From: an uncultured Oscillospiraceae bacterium
GTDB taxonomy: Bacteria; Bacillota; Clostridia; Oscillospirales; Acutalibacteraceae
NCBI GenBank assembly: GCA_910587835.1
Contig: CAJUNQ010000094.1
Coordinates: forward strand, 62,001 to 126,000
DNA: 64,000 bases
Reading direction: 5' to 3'
The position numbers were made by a program, and so were the translations under genes. A model generated the notes under the pieces. That model saw only the letters and a list, made by a program, of their open reading frames with translations. It did not search any database and was not told the DNA's origin. Each line of letters starts with the position of its first letter. Within the stretch, counting starts at the first letter, position 1. Positions 1-7,763 of the stretch are shown here, piece by piece.

Positions 1-888
1 CGGCGGCGAGAGAAGCTCAGGCGCGGTGGGGCAGAATCGCATCAGCCCCCGATAGATAAACAGCGCAGTATACAGCAGCGCGGCCTGGTTTTCCGGCAGG
101 GCATAGTGCAGGGCGATTCCCTCTGTTGTCATGGAGCGCACCGTCTCATAAAGGAGCCGCAGCCTCTCCGCCTCAATATGATAGACCGGACCAACCTTTT
201 TCCCGCCGCAGAGCTTGGCAATCAGCTCAATCTGAGAGCCGGTGAGCACCAGATTCTGAATGCGGAAGCCGGACAGGTTCATGCGGTTGAGCATGGTGTC
301 CATATATTCTTCCAGTATATAGTTGAAATCCTCCGCTTTACGGCGCAGCTCACCCAGTACATCGTGCAGCTTTAATGCCCCAATGGGGACATTCTGGAAG
401 GTGAGAATCTTCTCTCCGTCATATACTGCCAGCCCGATGCTTCCTGATCCAATATAGGCAAACAGGGTGTTCCCGTTTCTGACTGTCTCCTCATGTGCCA
501 GCCGGTTCTCCAGCTCAGAAAAAATATATGCCTTTTCCTGGCTGCTGTCCAATATGTCCACGTCCATACCGTTGCGCACCTTCAGCTGGTCCACCACCAA
601 AGCCCGGTTGCTGGCTTCCAGAAGAACCGTGCCGGAGAGGACGCGGGGCTTCTCAATATTATAAGAAAGCAGGGCGGAGGAGAACTTAGAAAGGGCAGAG
701 GAGAGCTCCCGCAAGCTGTTAAAGCTGACTGCGCCCGTCTCAAAGACGTCATGGTCCAGGCTGACGGGATATTCCAGGTAGTCCAGCGTGCGGATTTTGC
801 CCTTCACCAGTTGAGAGACCCGCATTTTCACATTCCTTGTGCCGATTTCTATGACCGCCGCACAGCCCGCAGCGTTTTTTTTATTCAA
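1..888 (-). CDS. Ppx/GppA-family phosphatase-like protein, 5' part (3' end outside window)
   Basis: The minus-strand frame is open from a TTG at 888 to the window edge (296 codons), so the C-terminus is missing. The TTG is chosen because AGGAGGG (895-901) lies 6 nt upstream and no earlier in-frame start has such a site. The N-terminus reads VIEIGTRNVKMRV, which matches the first phosphate-binding loop of exopolyphosphatase/GppA proteins (usually I-D-I-G-S-N-S), with Glu in place of the usual Asp. A second glycine loop (YIGSGSIGLAVYDG, about residue 140) replaces the usual G-G-G-S. The fold assignment is fairly secure. Whether it hydrolyses polyphosphate or (p)ppGpp is unclear because both loops are divergent. 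Nothing on this strand lies directly upstream; the neighbouring tRNA-Ser is divergent. Confidence 0.7.
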   Translation of the reverse strand, partial: MNKKNAAGCAAVIEIGTRNVKMRVSQLVKGKIRTLDYLEYPVSLDHDVFETGAVSFNSLRELSSALSKFSSALLSYNIEKPRVLSGTVLLEASNRALVVDQLKVRNGMDVDILDSSQEKAYIFSELENRLAHEETVRNGNTLFAYIGSGSIGLAVYDGEKILTFQNVPIGALKLHDVLGELRRKAEDFNYILEEYMDTMLNRMNLSGFRIQNLVLTGSQIELIAKLCGGKKVGPVYHIEAERLRLLYETVRSMTTEGIALHYALPENQAALLYTALFIYRGLMRFCPTAPELLSPP

Positions 889-1027
889 GGCTATCCCTCC
901 TAAGCAGAATCTCTGCACAGAATTCTCTGCTTTGATTATACCAAAGCCCAGACAAAAATTCAAACCCAGATTTGAAATATTTGCTCCATTTGATGAATTT
1001 TTCAAAAAATTTTTTTTGAAAAACCTC

Positions 1028-1056
1028 TTGATTTTTTTGCCAGGATAGGCTATAAT
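1028..1056 (+). promoter_or_regulatory. sigma-A promoter for tRNA-Ser
   Basis: TTGATT at 1028-1033, a 17-nt spacer and a perfect TATAAT at 1051-1056. The -10 box ends 16 nt before the tRNA 5' end, so the leader is very short. Confidence 0.8.
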
Positions 1057-1072
1057 AAGCAAGCCGGGATAC

Positions 1073-1159
1073 GGAGAGGTATTCTAATTGGTAAGGAGCC
1101 ACATTGGAAATGTGGTGTGCCGCAAGGCATTGTGCGTTCGAGTCGCATCCTCTCCGCCA
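1073..1159 (+). tRNA. tRNA-Ser(GGA), CCA encoded
   Basis: The acceptor arm GGAGAGG (1073-1079) pairs with CCTCTCC (1149-1155), followed by discriminator G and an encoded CCA. The anticodon stem CCACA/TGTGG encloses the loop TTGGAAA with anticodon GGA, reading UCC and UCU serine codons. A long variable arm (GTGCCGCAAGGCAT) is the class II feature expected for serine. The T arm has TTCGAGT in the loop. Confidence 0.95.
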
Positions 1160-1162
1160 AGT

Positions 1163-1195
1163 AAAAGAGCGTCGGAGCTTTTCCGGCGCTCTTTC
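1163..1195 (+). terminator. Intrinsic terminator after tRNA-Ser
   Basis: AAAGAGCG-TCGGA / TCCGG-CGCTCTTT forms a stem of about 13 bp with one mismatch, a GC-rich core and a short T-run. It separates the tRNA transcript from the NUDIX genes, although read-through into them is possible because no separate promoter is obvious. Confidence 0.75.
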
Positions 1196-1221
1196 TGATT
1201 TCTTTGGAGGAGGTAGAGCAG

Positions 1222-1680
1222 ATGGCTGTAAAAGCTCTGGCGGAGCTGACTGTGATGTGCATGGTCTGCGACGGCAGCAAAGTCTTGGTGCAAAACCGGG
1301 TCGATCACGAATGGCCGGGGATCACCTTTCCCGGCGGACATGTCGAGCCAGGAGAAGCCTTTACCGAGGCAGTGGTCCGGGAGGTTTTTGAGGAAACAGG
1401 GCTGACGGTTTGCGGTCCGCAGTTGTGTGGCGTAAAGCAGAGGGCGGATCAGGATGGTTCCCGTCTGATCGTCCTTCTGTATCAATGTAGCCGCTTTTCA
1501 GGAGAGCTTCATTCCTGCGATGAGGGAGAGAATCTCTGGGTAGAACGCCAGGCTTTGCCCGCTATGAAGCTGGCCGACACCATGGAGCAGCTTCTGCCGG
1601 TCTTTTTTGACGAGCAGTATTCCGAGTTCTATTTAACACGGGATGAGAACGGCCAGGTGAAGGAGCTGAAGCTATTCTGA
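1222..1680 (+). CDS. NUDIX hydrolase, 8-oxo-dGTP diphosphatase-like (tandem copy 1)
   Basis: A 152-residue protein with an intact NUDIX box (G-x5-E-x7-R-E-x2-E-E-x-G) at residues 39-61, so it should bind Mg2+ and hydrolyse a nucleoside diphosphate linked to X. Close relatives are annotated as MutT/YtkD-type 8-oxo-dGTP diphosphatases; the real substrate cannot be read from the sequence. ATG 1222 is preferred over the upstream in-frame TTG 1204 because GGAGGAGG (1206-1213) sits 8 nt before it. It is the first of three adjacent paralogues sharing the motifs KVLVQNRVD, TFPGGHVEPGE and LCGVKQ. The copies have diverged, so the duplication is old. This copy has DEGENLWVER where the others have EG(E/N)VFW(A/V)ER. 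Confidence 0.88.
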   Translation: MAVKALAELTVMCMVCDGSKVLVQNRVDHEWPGITFPGGHVEPGEAFTEAVVREVFEETGLTVCGPQLCGVKQRADQDGSRLIVLLYQCSRFSGELHSCDEGENLWVERQALPAMKLADTMEQLLPVFFDEQYSEFYLTRDENGQVKELKLF

Positions 1681-1709
1681 GCTTATTATAGGGAATAGGG
1701 GAGTAAGGA

Positions 1710-2171
1710 ATGGACAGGCAGATAAAAGCTGAGCTGACAAACATGTGCATGGTTTATGAGGGAAGCCGGGTGCTGGTACAAAAACGCCGCCCGGAACACG
1801 GCTGGCCTGGGGTCACCTTTCCCGGCGGGCATGTGGAGCCGGGGGAGTCCATCACCCAGTCGGTCATCCGGGAGGTCTGGGAGGAGACCGGTCTGACAGT
1901 CGCAGAGCCCAGGCTCTGCGGCGTAAAGCAATGGATAGAGGACGATGGTTCCCGCTATATCGTCTTTCTATATAAATGCAATCAATTTTCCGGGGAACTG
2001 AGCGCCTCGGAGGAGGGGGAGGTCTTCTGGGCAGAGCGCGCAAGCCTGCCCGGTATGAATCTGTCCAGCGGTATGGAGGAGACTTTTCGGGTGTTTTTCG
2101 AGGATGACATCAGCGAGCTGTCCTACTATCGGGAGGACCCGGACAACGACTGGCAGATCGTGCTGGAATAG
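1710..2171 (+). CDS. NUDIX hydrolase, 8-oxo-dGTP diphosphatase-like (tandem copy 2)
   Basis: A 153-residue paralogue of its two neighbours, with a complete NUDIX box at residues 40-62. The start is ATG 1710 behind GGGAGTAAGGA. The substrate-side segment reads QKRRPEHGWPG instead of the QNRVDxxW of the flanking copies, so substrate preference may differ. It lies 29 nt after copy 1 and 15 nt before copy 3, which suggests one transcript. The C-terminal region (MNLSSGMEETFRVFFEDDIS) matches copy 3 better than copy 1. Function is inferred from the family only. Confidence 0.88.
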   Translation: MDRQIKAELTNMCMVYEGSRVLVQKRRPEHGWPGVTFPGGHVEPGESITQSVIREVWEETGLTVAEPRLCGVKQWIEDDGSRYIVFLYKCNQFSGELSASEEGEVFWAERASLPGMNLSSGMEETFRVFFEDDISELSYYREDPDNDWQIVLE

Positions 2172-2186
2172 CAGAAGGAGAAGCCA

Positions 2187-2663
2187 ATGACCATACCGAC
2201 GGAACTGACCAATATGTGTATGCTGAGCTGCGGGGGAAAGGTTCTTGTGCAGAATCGTGTAGACCCACTCTGGAAGGGGATCACGTTTCCAGGCGGGCAT
2301 GTAGAGCCGGGCGAATCATTTACAGACGCTGTGATCCGCGAGTTTTATGAGGAGACTGGTCTGACCATTGACAAGCCTGTTCTGTGTGGGGTCAAGCAAT
2401 GGATGTATTCCGATGGCTCCCGGTCAATTTCCTTTCTCTATCAGGCAGAGCGTTTTGAGGGCGAGCTGAGGTCTTCTGACGAAGGCAATGTATTTTGGGT
2501 GGAAAGAGACGAGCTGCCTCACATGAACCTTGCCAGCGGCATGGCGGAGACCCTGCGGGTCTTTCTTGAGCCCAGCCTGAGCGAGCTGGCCTATTTTCAA
2601 AAAAGCGGCTTTGCCGGCAGCGAAGAGTGGCATTATGAAGATTGGGATTTTCAGCTGCAATAG
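2187..2663 (+). CDS. NUDIX hydrolase, 8-oxo-dGTP diphosphatase-like (tandem copy 3)
   Basis: A 158-residue protein with a full NUDIX box at residues 37-59. AGAAGGAG lies 6 nt before ATG 2187. It shares the ELTNMCM start, VLVQNRVD and LCGVKQWMYSDGSR segments with its neighbours and carries a longer aromatic C-terminal tail (EEWHYEDWDFQLQ). The gene ends 52 nt before asnS with no terminator visible between, so the NUDIX trio and asnS may be co-transcribed. A nucleotide-pool sanitation role is the default family inference. Confidence 0.88.
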   Translation: MTIPTELTNMCMLSCGGKVLVQNRVDPLWKGITFPGGHVEPGESFTDAVIREFYEETGLTIDKPVLCGVKQWMYSDGSRSISFLYQAERFEGELRSSDEGNVFWVERDELPHMNLASGMAETLRVFLEPSLSELAYFQKSGFAGSEEWHYEDWDFQLQ

Positions 2664-2715
2664 CCCAAACAGCCAAGCATTTTCAATATACTTTTGATAT
2701 TAAGGAGTAACAGCT

Positions 2716-4107
2716 ATGAAACATCATGAGGTTGCGGCATTTTATAAAGACCTGGATGCCTATGCGGGCCAGACAGTGACAGTCTGCGGCTGGGCCCGTT
2801 CCATCCGGGACTCGAAGACTCTGGGCTTTATTGACCTGAACGACGGTACTACCTTCAAAGGCGTGCAGGTGGTTTTTGAAGACGGTAAAATTGACAACTT
2901 CAAAGAGATCGCTTCCCAGAATGTAGGCACGGCCCTGGCCGTCACCGGCAAACTGATTGCCACGCCCCAGGCCAAGCAGCCCTTTGAAATTCACGCAAGC
3001 AAAATCCTGATAGAGGGCGCATCTGCCCCTGAATATCCCCTGCAGAAAAAACGCCACACAGTAGAGTTCCTGCGCACCATTCCTCATTTGCGGGCCCGGA
3101 CCAACCTGTTCAGCGCAGCGTTTCGGGTGCGCTCAGCGGCGGCCTTTGCCATCCACCGCTTTTTCCAGGAGAATGGCTTTGTATACATCCACACTCCCAT
3201 CATCACCGCCACTGACTGCGAGGGGGCGGAGATGTTCCAGGTCACAACCATGGACCAGGAGAACCTACCGAGGGCCGAAGATGGCTCTGTAGATTACCGG
3301 CAGGACTTTTTCCAGAAAAAGGTCTACCTTTCCGGTTCCGGCCAGCTGCAGGTAGAGTGCATGGCTCAGGCCTTTTCCAAGGTGTACACATTCGGGCCCA
3401 CCTTTCGGGCGGAGCGTTCCAACACCCCGCGCCACGCCTCGGAGTTCTGGCATATTGAGCCGGAGATTGCTTTTGCCGACCTGAACGATGACATGGACCT
3501 GATTGAGGCCACAGTAAAATATGTGATCAACTATGTGCTGGAAGCCTGCCCCCAGGATATGGAGTTCTGCAACCAGTTTGTGGATCAAGGGCTGTTGGAG
3601 CGTCTGCGCCATGTGGCGGACTCTGACTTTGCCCGGGTGACCTACACAGACGCTGTGAAAATCCTGGAAGAGCACAATGGAGAGTTTGAGTACAAGGCTG
3701 TTTGGGGAGAGGATATTCAGACAGAGCATGAGCGATTCCTGGCAGAAAAGCATTTCGGCCGTCCGGTGTTTGTTACAGACTATCCCAAGGACATCAAGTC
3801 CTTCTATATGCGCCAGAATGACGATGGCAAAACCGTGGCCGCCACTGACCTGCTGGTGCCCGGCATTGGCGAACTGGTGGGCGCAAGCCAGCGGGAGGAG
3901 CGTTATGAGGTGCTGAAGACCCGTATGCTGGAGTTGGGCATGACCGAGGAGGACCTGTGGTGGTATCTGGAGCTCCGCCGGTTTGGCACCACCGTGCACT
4001 CCGGCTTTGGCATTGGCTTCGACCGGCTGGTCATGTATCTGACCGGCATCCAGAACATTCGTGACGTGCTGCCCTTCCCGCGGACTACGGGCTCGGCGGA
4101 GTTCTAA
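2716..4107 (+). CDS. asnS: Asparaginyl-tRNA synthetase
   Basis: A 463-residue class IIb aminoacyl-tRNA synthetase that charges tRNA-Asn. The N-terminal OB fold (about 15-110) contains VCGWARSIRDSKTLGFIDLNDG. Class II motif 2 is the FRAERSNTPRHASEFWHIEPE segment (about 235-255) and motif 3 is GFGIGFDRLVMYLTGIQNIRDVLPFPR near the C-terminus. The RAERSNT/RHASEFW form and the FPRTTG ending are those of AsnS rather than AspS, and the length is typical. AAGGAGTAACAGCT precedes ATG 2716. No T-box leader fits in the 52 nt upstream. Confidence 0.97.
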   Translation: MKHHEVAAFYKDLDAYAGQTVTVCGWARSIRDSKTLGFIDLNDGTTFKGVQVVFEDGKIDNFKEIASQNVGTALAVTGKLIATPQAKQPFEIHASKILIEGASAPEYPLQKKRHTVEFLRTIPHLRARTNLFSAAFRVRSAAAFAIHRFFQENGFVYIHTPIITATDCEGAEMFQVTTMDQENLPRAEDGSVDYRQDFFQKKVYLSGSGQLQVECMAQAFSKVYTFGPTFRAERSNTPRHASEFWHIEPEIAFADLNDDMDLIEATVKYVINYVLEACPQDMEFCNQFVDQGLLERLRHVADSDFARVTYTDAVKILEEHNGEFEYKAVWGEDIQTEHERFLAEKHFGRPVFVTDYPKDIKSFYMRQNDDGKTVAATDLLVPGIGELVGASQREERYEVLKTRMLELGMTEEDLWWYLELRRFGTTVHSGFGIGFDRLVMYLTGIQNIRDVLPFPRTTGSAEF

Positions 4108-4125
4108 ATCGAATTAGAAGATGAA

Positions 4126-4156
4126 AAGGCCCCCGGACAAAACCGGGAGCCTTTTT
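4126..4156 (+). terminator. Intrinsic terminator after asnS
   Basis: AAGGCcCCCGG - ACAAAA - CCGGGaGCC followed by TTTTT. A strong GC stem directly after the asnS stop. Confidence 0.88.
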
Positions 4157-4161
4157 GCTTC

Positions 4162-4459
4162 TTATAGATACAGCTGACTGCATTCCATTGCAGCGTTTTT
4201 GGCGGCAGCAAGAGCCTTGATATCATTTCGGGCAGGCGCCTGATTGGTGTGCACAGAGCAGACAAGCCGCAGGGGAGAGCGCATGTTCACATGTTTCAGC
4301 CGTCCTGGATGCAGCACCCCGGCTGCTTCCAACAGCGGCGGCAGTCCAAGCAGGGGAAATGTTGTCCCAATAGGTTAGAAGTTGGATTTCTCCCCTCAGT
4401 TCACTAACAAAAGCCTCTACTAAAGCTTGAACATCGCCGTTTTTGCGGATGGAACCGTT
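4162..4459 (-). pseudogene. Decayed flavodoxin-family (NADPH-dependent FMN reductase-like) gene
   Basis: Three collinear pieces of one family can be read on the minus strand, in different frames. The first is NGSIRKNGDVQALVEAF (from about 4459), the FMN-phosphate loop of flavodoxin-like reductases, with a stop codon directly upstream instead of a start. After a frameshift comes PCLDCRRCWKQPGC (about 4365-4325), the family's Cys motif. After a further shift and an apparent deletion of the central part (about 80-100 residues) comes a C-terminus like VCSVHTNQAPARNDIKALAAA, ending at the TAA at 4162. The order is right but the middle is gone, so this is a relic rather than a gene. It sits between the asnS terminator and the PurF-like gene. 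Confidence 0.65.
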
Positions 4460-4469
4460 TCAAGGGCCT

Positions 4470-5888
4470 CTACTCCTTGCCGTCCCAGCAGTAGGTGCAC
4501 AGCTTACACCGGTCGATCCCCACCGAGTCCATCATGTCGTCCAGCCGGTGATAGCGCAGGGAAGTAAAGCTCAGCTTTTTGCAGATGGTATCCACCATAG
4601 TCTGATATTCCTCTGTCTCTGGGTCAGAATACCTTTCCAGATTCTCTGGCTGGTTCGTGCCCTCCAACTCCTCAATCACCCGGCGGGAGATCAAATCGTC
4701 CAGGGAAGCGGAGCGGGAGAAGTTCAGGTATTTGCAGCCGAACAGTGGAGGCGGACAGGCGGGGCGCACATGGACCTCCTTTGCGCCGCTGCGGTAGAGG
4801 AACTCCGTAGTCTCCCGAAGCTGAGTGCCCCGGACAATAGAGTCGTCAATCAGCAGCAGGCTCCGTCCCTCAATCAGGCCATGGACCGGAATCAGCTTCA
4901 TGTGGGCAATCAGGTCCCTCTTGCTCTGGGCCGTGGGCATGAAGGAGCGGGGCCAGGTAGGCGTATACTTAATAAACGGGCGGGAGAAGGGGATACCGGA
5001 GGCATTGGCATAGCCCACCGCATGGGCTGTGCCAGAGTCGGGCACACCGGCCACATTGTCGGGGGCTGTACCCTCCACAAAATGGTCCCGGCTGGCCAGA
5101 ATCGCACCGCAGCGGTAGCGCATTTCTTCCACATTGACACCCTCATAGGAGGAGGTGGGATAACCGTAGTAGACCCACAGGAAGGTGCATATTTTCATAT
5201 CCTTACCTGGCGCGGCCAGGGTCTGCACACCCTCTGGCGTTACAGCGGCAATCTCGCCAGGGCCCAGCTCCCGGTCCTGGGTATATCCCAGGTTCAGATA
5301 GGCAAAGCTCTCAAAGGAGCAGCAGTAAGCGCCCTCCTTTTTTCCAATAGAAACCGGTGTGCGCCCCAGCCTGTCCCTGGCGGCAATCAGGCCCCGGGGC
5401 GTAAGCAGAAGCATGGTCATAGAGCCCTCTATGACCTGCTGGGCATACTGAATCCCTTCAATCAGGTTGGGCTTTTGATTGATCAGGGCAGCTACCAGCT
5501 CGGTGGCGTTGATGTCTCCGCCGCTCATCTCCATAAAATGCGAGAGCCCCGAGGCAAACAAGGACTTCATCAGCTGCTCGGTATTGTTGATCTTTCCAAC
5601 CGTCACAATGGCGTAGGCCCCGTGATGAGACCGCACGATCAGGGGCTGGGGTTCATAGTCTGAGATACATCCAATTCCCAGCCGGCCCTCCATCTGCGAA
5701 AAATCTTTGTCAAACTTGGTGCGAAAAGGGGAGTTCTCAATATTGTGTATTGCCCGGTCAAAGCCCCTTTTCTCATCATACACCGCCATGCCTGCCCGGC
5801 GTGTGCCCAGGTGCGAATGGTAGTCTGTGCCGAAAAACAGATCAAAAAGACAATCCTCTTTCGCCGCAACTCCAAAAAAACCGCCCAT
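4470..5888 (-). CDS. PurF-like amidophosphoribosyltransferase paralogue with degenerate glutaminase site
   Basis: A 472-residue protein with PurF architecture: an N-terminal class II glutaminase-like domain (1-230) and a type I phosphoribosyltransferase domain with the PRPP loop LLIDDSIVRGTQ (about 345-357). Cys residues at about 233 (CTFLWVYY), 375-383 (ACPPPLFGC) and in the C-terminal C-K-L-C-T-Y-C lie where the 4Fe-4S ligands of Bacillus-type PurF occur. True PurF exposes Cys1 as the nucleophile; here the N-terminus is MGGFFGV, with Gly at that site. The family's H-N-G-N glutamine-binding segment is replaced by TVGKINN, and S-D-S-E by NATE. Glutamine hydrolysis is therefore unlikely, although PRPP binding looks intact. 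Start ATG 5888 follows AGGA by 7 nt. No other pur gene is nearby. Confidence 0.82.
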   Translation of the reverse strand: MGGFFGVAAKEDCLFDLFFGTDYHSHLGTRRAGMAVYDEKRGFDRAIHNIENSPFRTKFDKDFSQMEGRLGIGCISDYEPQPLIVRSHHGAYAIVTVGKINNTEQLMKSLFASGLSHFMEMSGGDINATELVAALINQKPNLIEGIQYAQQVIEGSMTMLLLTPRGLIAARDRLGRTPVSIGKKEGAYCCSFESFAYLNLGYTQDRELGPGEIAAVTPEGVQTLAAPGKDMKICTFLWVYYGYPTSSYEGVNVEEMRYRCGAILASRDHFVEGTAPDNVAGVPDSGTAHAVGYANASGIPFSRPFIKYTPTWPRSFMPTAQSKRDLIAHMKLIPVHGLIEGRSLLLIDDSIVRGTQLRETTEFLYRSGAKEVHVRPACPPPLFGCKYLNFSRSASLDDLISRRVIEELEGTNQPENLERYSDPETEEYQTMVDTICKKLSFTSLRYHRLDDMMDSVGIDRCKLCTYCWDGKE

Positions 5889-5987
5889 AAACCAATCCTG
5901 CCTTCCTTTTACAACTTAGAATAAAGATGGAAAGCCGCGTACACACAATGAAAGAATGGTAAGTGGCTCCGAAATCTATCTGTGGAC

Positions 5988-6016
5988 ATTATACCATAGC
6001 TGTCTGCAATATGCCA
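5988..6016 (-). promoter_or_regulatory. Probable promoter of the PurF-like gene; 5889-6262 otherwise non-coding
   Basis: On the minus strand TGGCAT (6016-6011), 17 nt, then an extended TGG-TATAAT (-10 at 5993-5988). It would give a leader of about 90 nt. The 374-nt divergent intergenic region 5889-6262 holds only this promoter and the one for the aminotransferase; no conserved RNA motif was recognised. Confidence 0.55.
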
Positions 6017-6168
6017 GTCCCAAAAATGCGAAATAAATTTTGAAGGGAGGCGGCGAAATTTCGTCAGAAAAGGCATAGGCCTTGCTGAATACTTTGTACA
6101 GAATCCCTCCATTTGCCTGTTGCGAGAATGTGTAAAACAGAAAATTTGCAAGAGAAGCAAAATAAGCT

Positions 6169-6197
6169 TGCATTTTTGACCAGGATGGATTAAAATA
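6169..6197 (+). promoter_or_regulatory. Probable promoter of the aminotransferase gene
   Basis: TTGCAT (6169-6174), a 17-nt spacer, TAAAAT (6192-6197). The predicted leader is about 60 nt. Confidence 0.6.
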
Positions 6198-6262
6198 TAG
6201 AAGGTTTAAGAGAATAAAATGAAGACAAGCGTGTGAGAATTATTCATTAGGAGATGGAGCGA

Positions 6263-7567
6263 ATGAAAGGCGTCACGGTTAACGCAAAAAAGCTGGTTGC
6301 AATGAACCTTACTGAACTCAAAGAGCTGAAGCAGGAGGCTCGGGAAAAATATGAGGCCTTCCGGGCACGGGGGCTGAATCTGAACATGGCTCGAGGCAAG
6401 CCCTGCGTTGAGCAGCTGGACCTGGCTCTGGGGGTATTGGAGGCCCTTCATGCCCGCAGCGAATTTGCCAACTCCAATGGCGACGACTGCCGCAACTATG
6501 GCGTGTGGAACGGCCTGCCGGAGATGCGCGCTATTTTTGGCGAGCTGCTGGGCGTTCCGGCTGACAACATTATTCTGGGGAACAATTCCAGCCTTCAGCT
6601 GATGTTTGACGCCATCTCTCAGGGATATACCCATGGCTGCGGTGGACATGAGCCCTGGTGCAAACAAGGGGATGTGAAGTTTCTCTGTCCGTCGCCAGGC
6701 TATGACAGGCACTTTGCCGTAACCGAATATTTCGGCATTACCATGATCCCGGTTCCTATGCTGAAAACCGGGCCGGATATGGACATCATCGAGCGGCTGG
6801 TTCAGGATGGGTCCGTCAAGGGCTGCTGGTGCGTGCCGAAATACTCCAATCCCACCGGCGTCACCTACTCGGATGAGACAGTGCGCCGCTTTGCCCGGCT
6901 TCGTCCTGCGGCCAAGGACTTCCGTATTATGTGGGACAATGCCTACTGTGTCCACGACCTGACTGATGAGCCGGAGGAGCTTCTGAATATCTACGAAGAA
7001 TGTTTGAAGGAGGGGACGGAGGACCAGGTGCTCATTTTTGCTTCCACATCCAAAATATCCTTCCCCGGTGCCGGCGTGGCCGCGCTGGCTTCCAGCGCCA
7101 AAAATGTCGCCAGCCTCAAAACCCGCACCACGGTGCAAACCATTGGTTCTGACAAACTGAACCAGCTGCGCCATGTGCTGTTCCTCCATGACGCAGACGG
7201 TGTGCGCAGCCTGATGAAGGGACATCGGAAAATCCTGGAGCCCAAATTCAATATTGTGCTTGAGGCTTTGGAGCAGGAGCTGGCAGACCTTGGCATTGCC
7301 CGCTGGAGCCACCCCAACGGCGGCTATTTTGTCAACCTGGATGTGATGGGAGGCTGTGCCAAACGGGTGGTGGCTCTGTGCAAGGAGGCTGGAGTAGTTC
7401 TGACCGATGCAGGGGCAACCTACCCCTATGGGGTCGACCCCAATGACAGCAATATCCGCATTGCACCCTCTTTCCCCCCGGAGGAGGAGCTGGCGCAGGC
7501 CATGGAGGTGCTCTGCACCGCCGTAAAGCTGGCCGCAACAGAGAAGCTCCTTTCTGAGCGCGCCTGA
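6263..7567 (+). CDS. PLP-dependent aminotransferase, aspartate aminotransferase-like (PF12897 type)
   Basis: A 434-residue fold-type I aminotransferase. SNPTG (PKYSNPTGVTYSD), WDNAYCVHDL and the Schiff-base lysine in FASTSKISFPGAGVA are all present, as is the C-terminal substrate Arg region (SNIRIAPSFPP). The sequence resembles the class I/II subgroup around the Corynebacterium-type aspartate aminotransferase (PF12897), which transfers the amino group between aspartate and 2-oxoglutarate. The exact substrate is inferred. ATG 6263 is chosen over ATG 6254 because AGGAG (6249-6253) touches 6254 but is 9 nt from 6263. The gene is single, with its own promoter. The 196 nt after it hold one 33-codon ORF (7574-7675) with no family resemblance. 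Confidence 0.85.
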   Translation: MKGVTVNAKKLVAMNLTELKELKQEAREKYEAFRARGLNLNMARGKPCVEQLDLALGVLEALHARSEFANSNGDDCRNYGVWNGLPEMRAIFGELLGVPADNIILGNNSSLQLMFDAISQGYTHGCGGHEPWCKQGDVKFLCPSPGYDRHFAVTEYFGITMIPVPMLKTGPDMDIIERLVQDGSVKGCWCVPKYSNPTGVTYSDETVRRFARLRPAAKDFRIMWDNAYCVHDLTDEPEELLNIYEECLKEGTEDQVLIFASTSKISFPGAGVAALASSAKNVASLKTRTTVQTIGSDKLNQLRHVLFLHDADGVRSLMKGHRKILEPKFNIVLEALEQELADLGIARWSHPNGGYFVNLDVMGGCAKRVVALCKEAGVVLTDAGATYPYGVDPNDSNIRIAPSFPPEEELAQAMEVLCTAVKLAATEKLLSERA

Positions 7568-7763
7568 GGCTCTATGACGAAGCTACAAAACATGCGGGCC
7601 ATAGAAATCCCCCCGGTTTCGGGCGCTCTCCTCAGGTCCTCAGACTTTGGAAAGCCTGTTTGGCGGAGACAATAGCTTTTCCAGCTGGACGGAGCCATTG
7701 ACCGGGCCTTGGGCATTGCTCAGCAGCAGATATTTCTGCCGCTGAAATTTCAGGAGGACAGCC

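Noticed and set aside
2664..2715. T-box leader for asnS
   Set aside because: Only 52 nt separate asnS from the NUDIX gene, too short for a T-box, and no terminator/antiterminator is present.
4163..4372. C-terminal part of a LysR-type regulator
   Set aside because: A first reading of one frame looked LysR-like, but combining frames gives PCLDCRRCW plus a TNxxPAxxD C-terminus, which fits flavodoxin-family reductases and joins the N-terminal fragment next to it.
4443..5663. A 406-codon plus-strand frame opposite the PurF-like gene
   Set aside because: Shadow frame; the minus strand has the PRPP loop, Cys motifs and a proper start.
7574..7675. A 33-codon ORF (MTKLQNMRAIEIPPVSG...) between the aminotransferase and NUDIX 4
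   Set aside because: No Shine-Dalgarno sequence and no recognisable relative; kept only as a remark in the aminotransferase entry.
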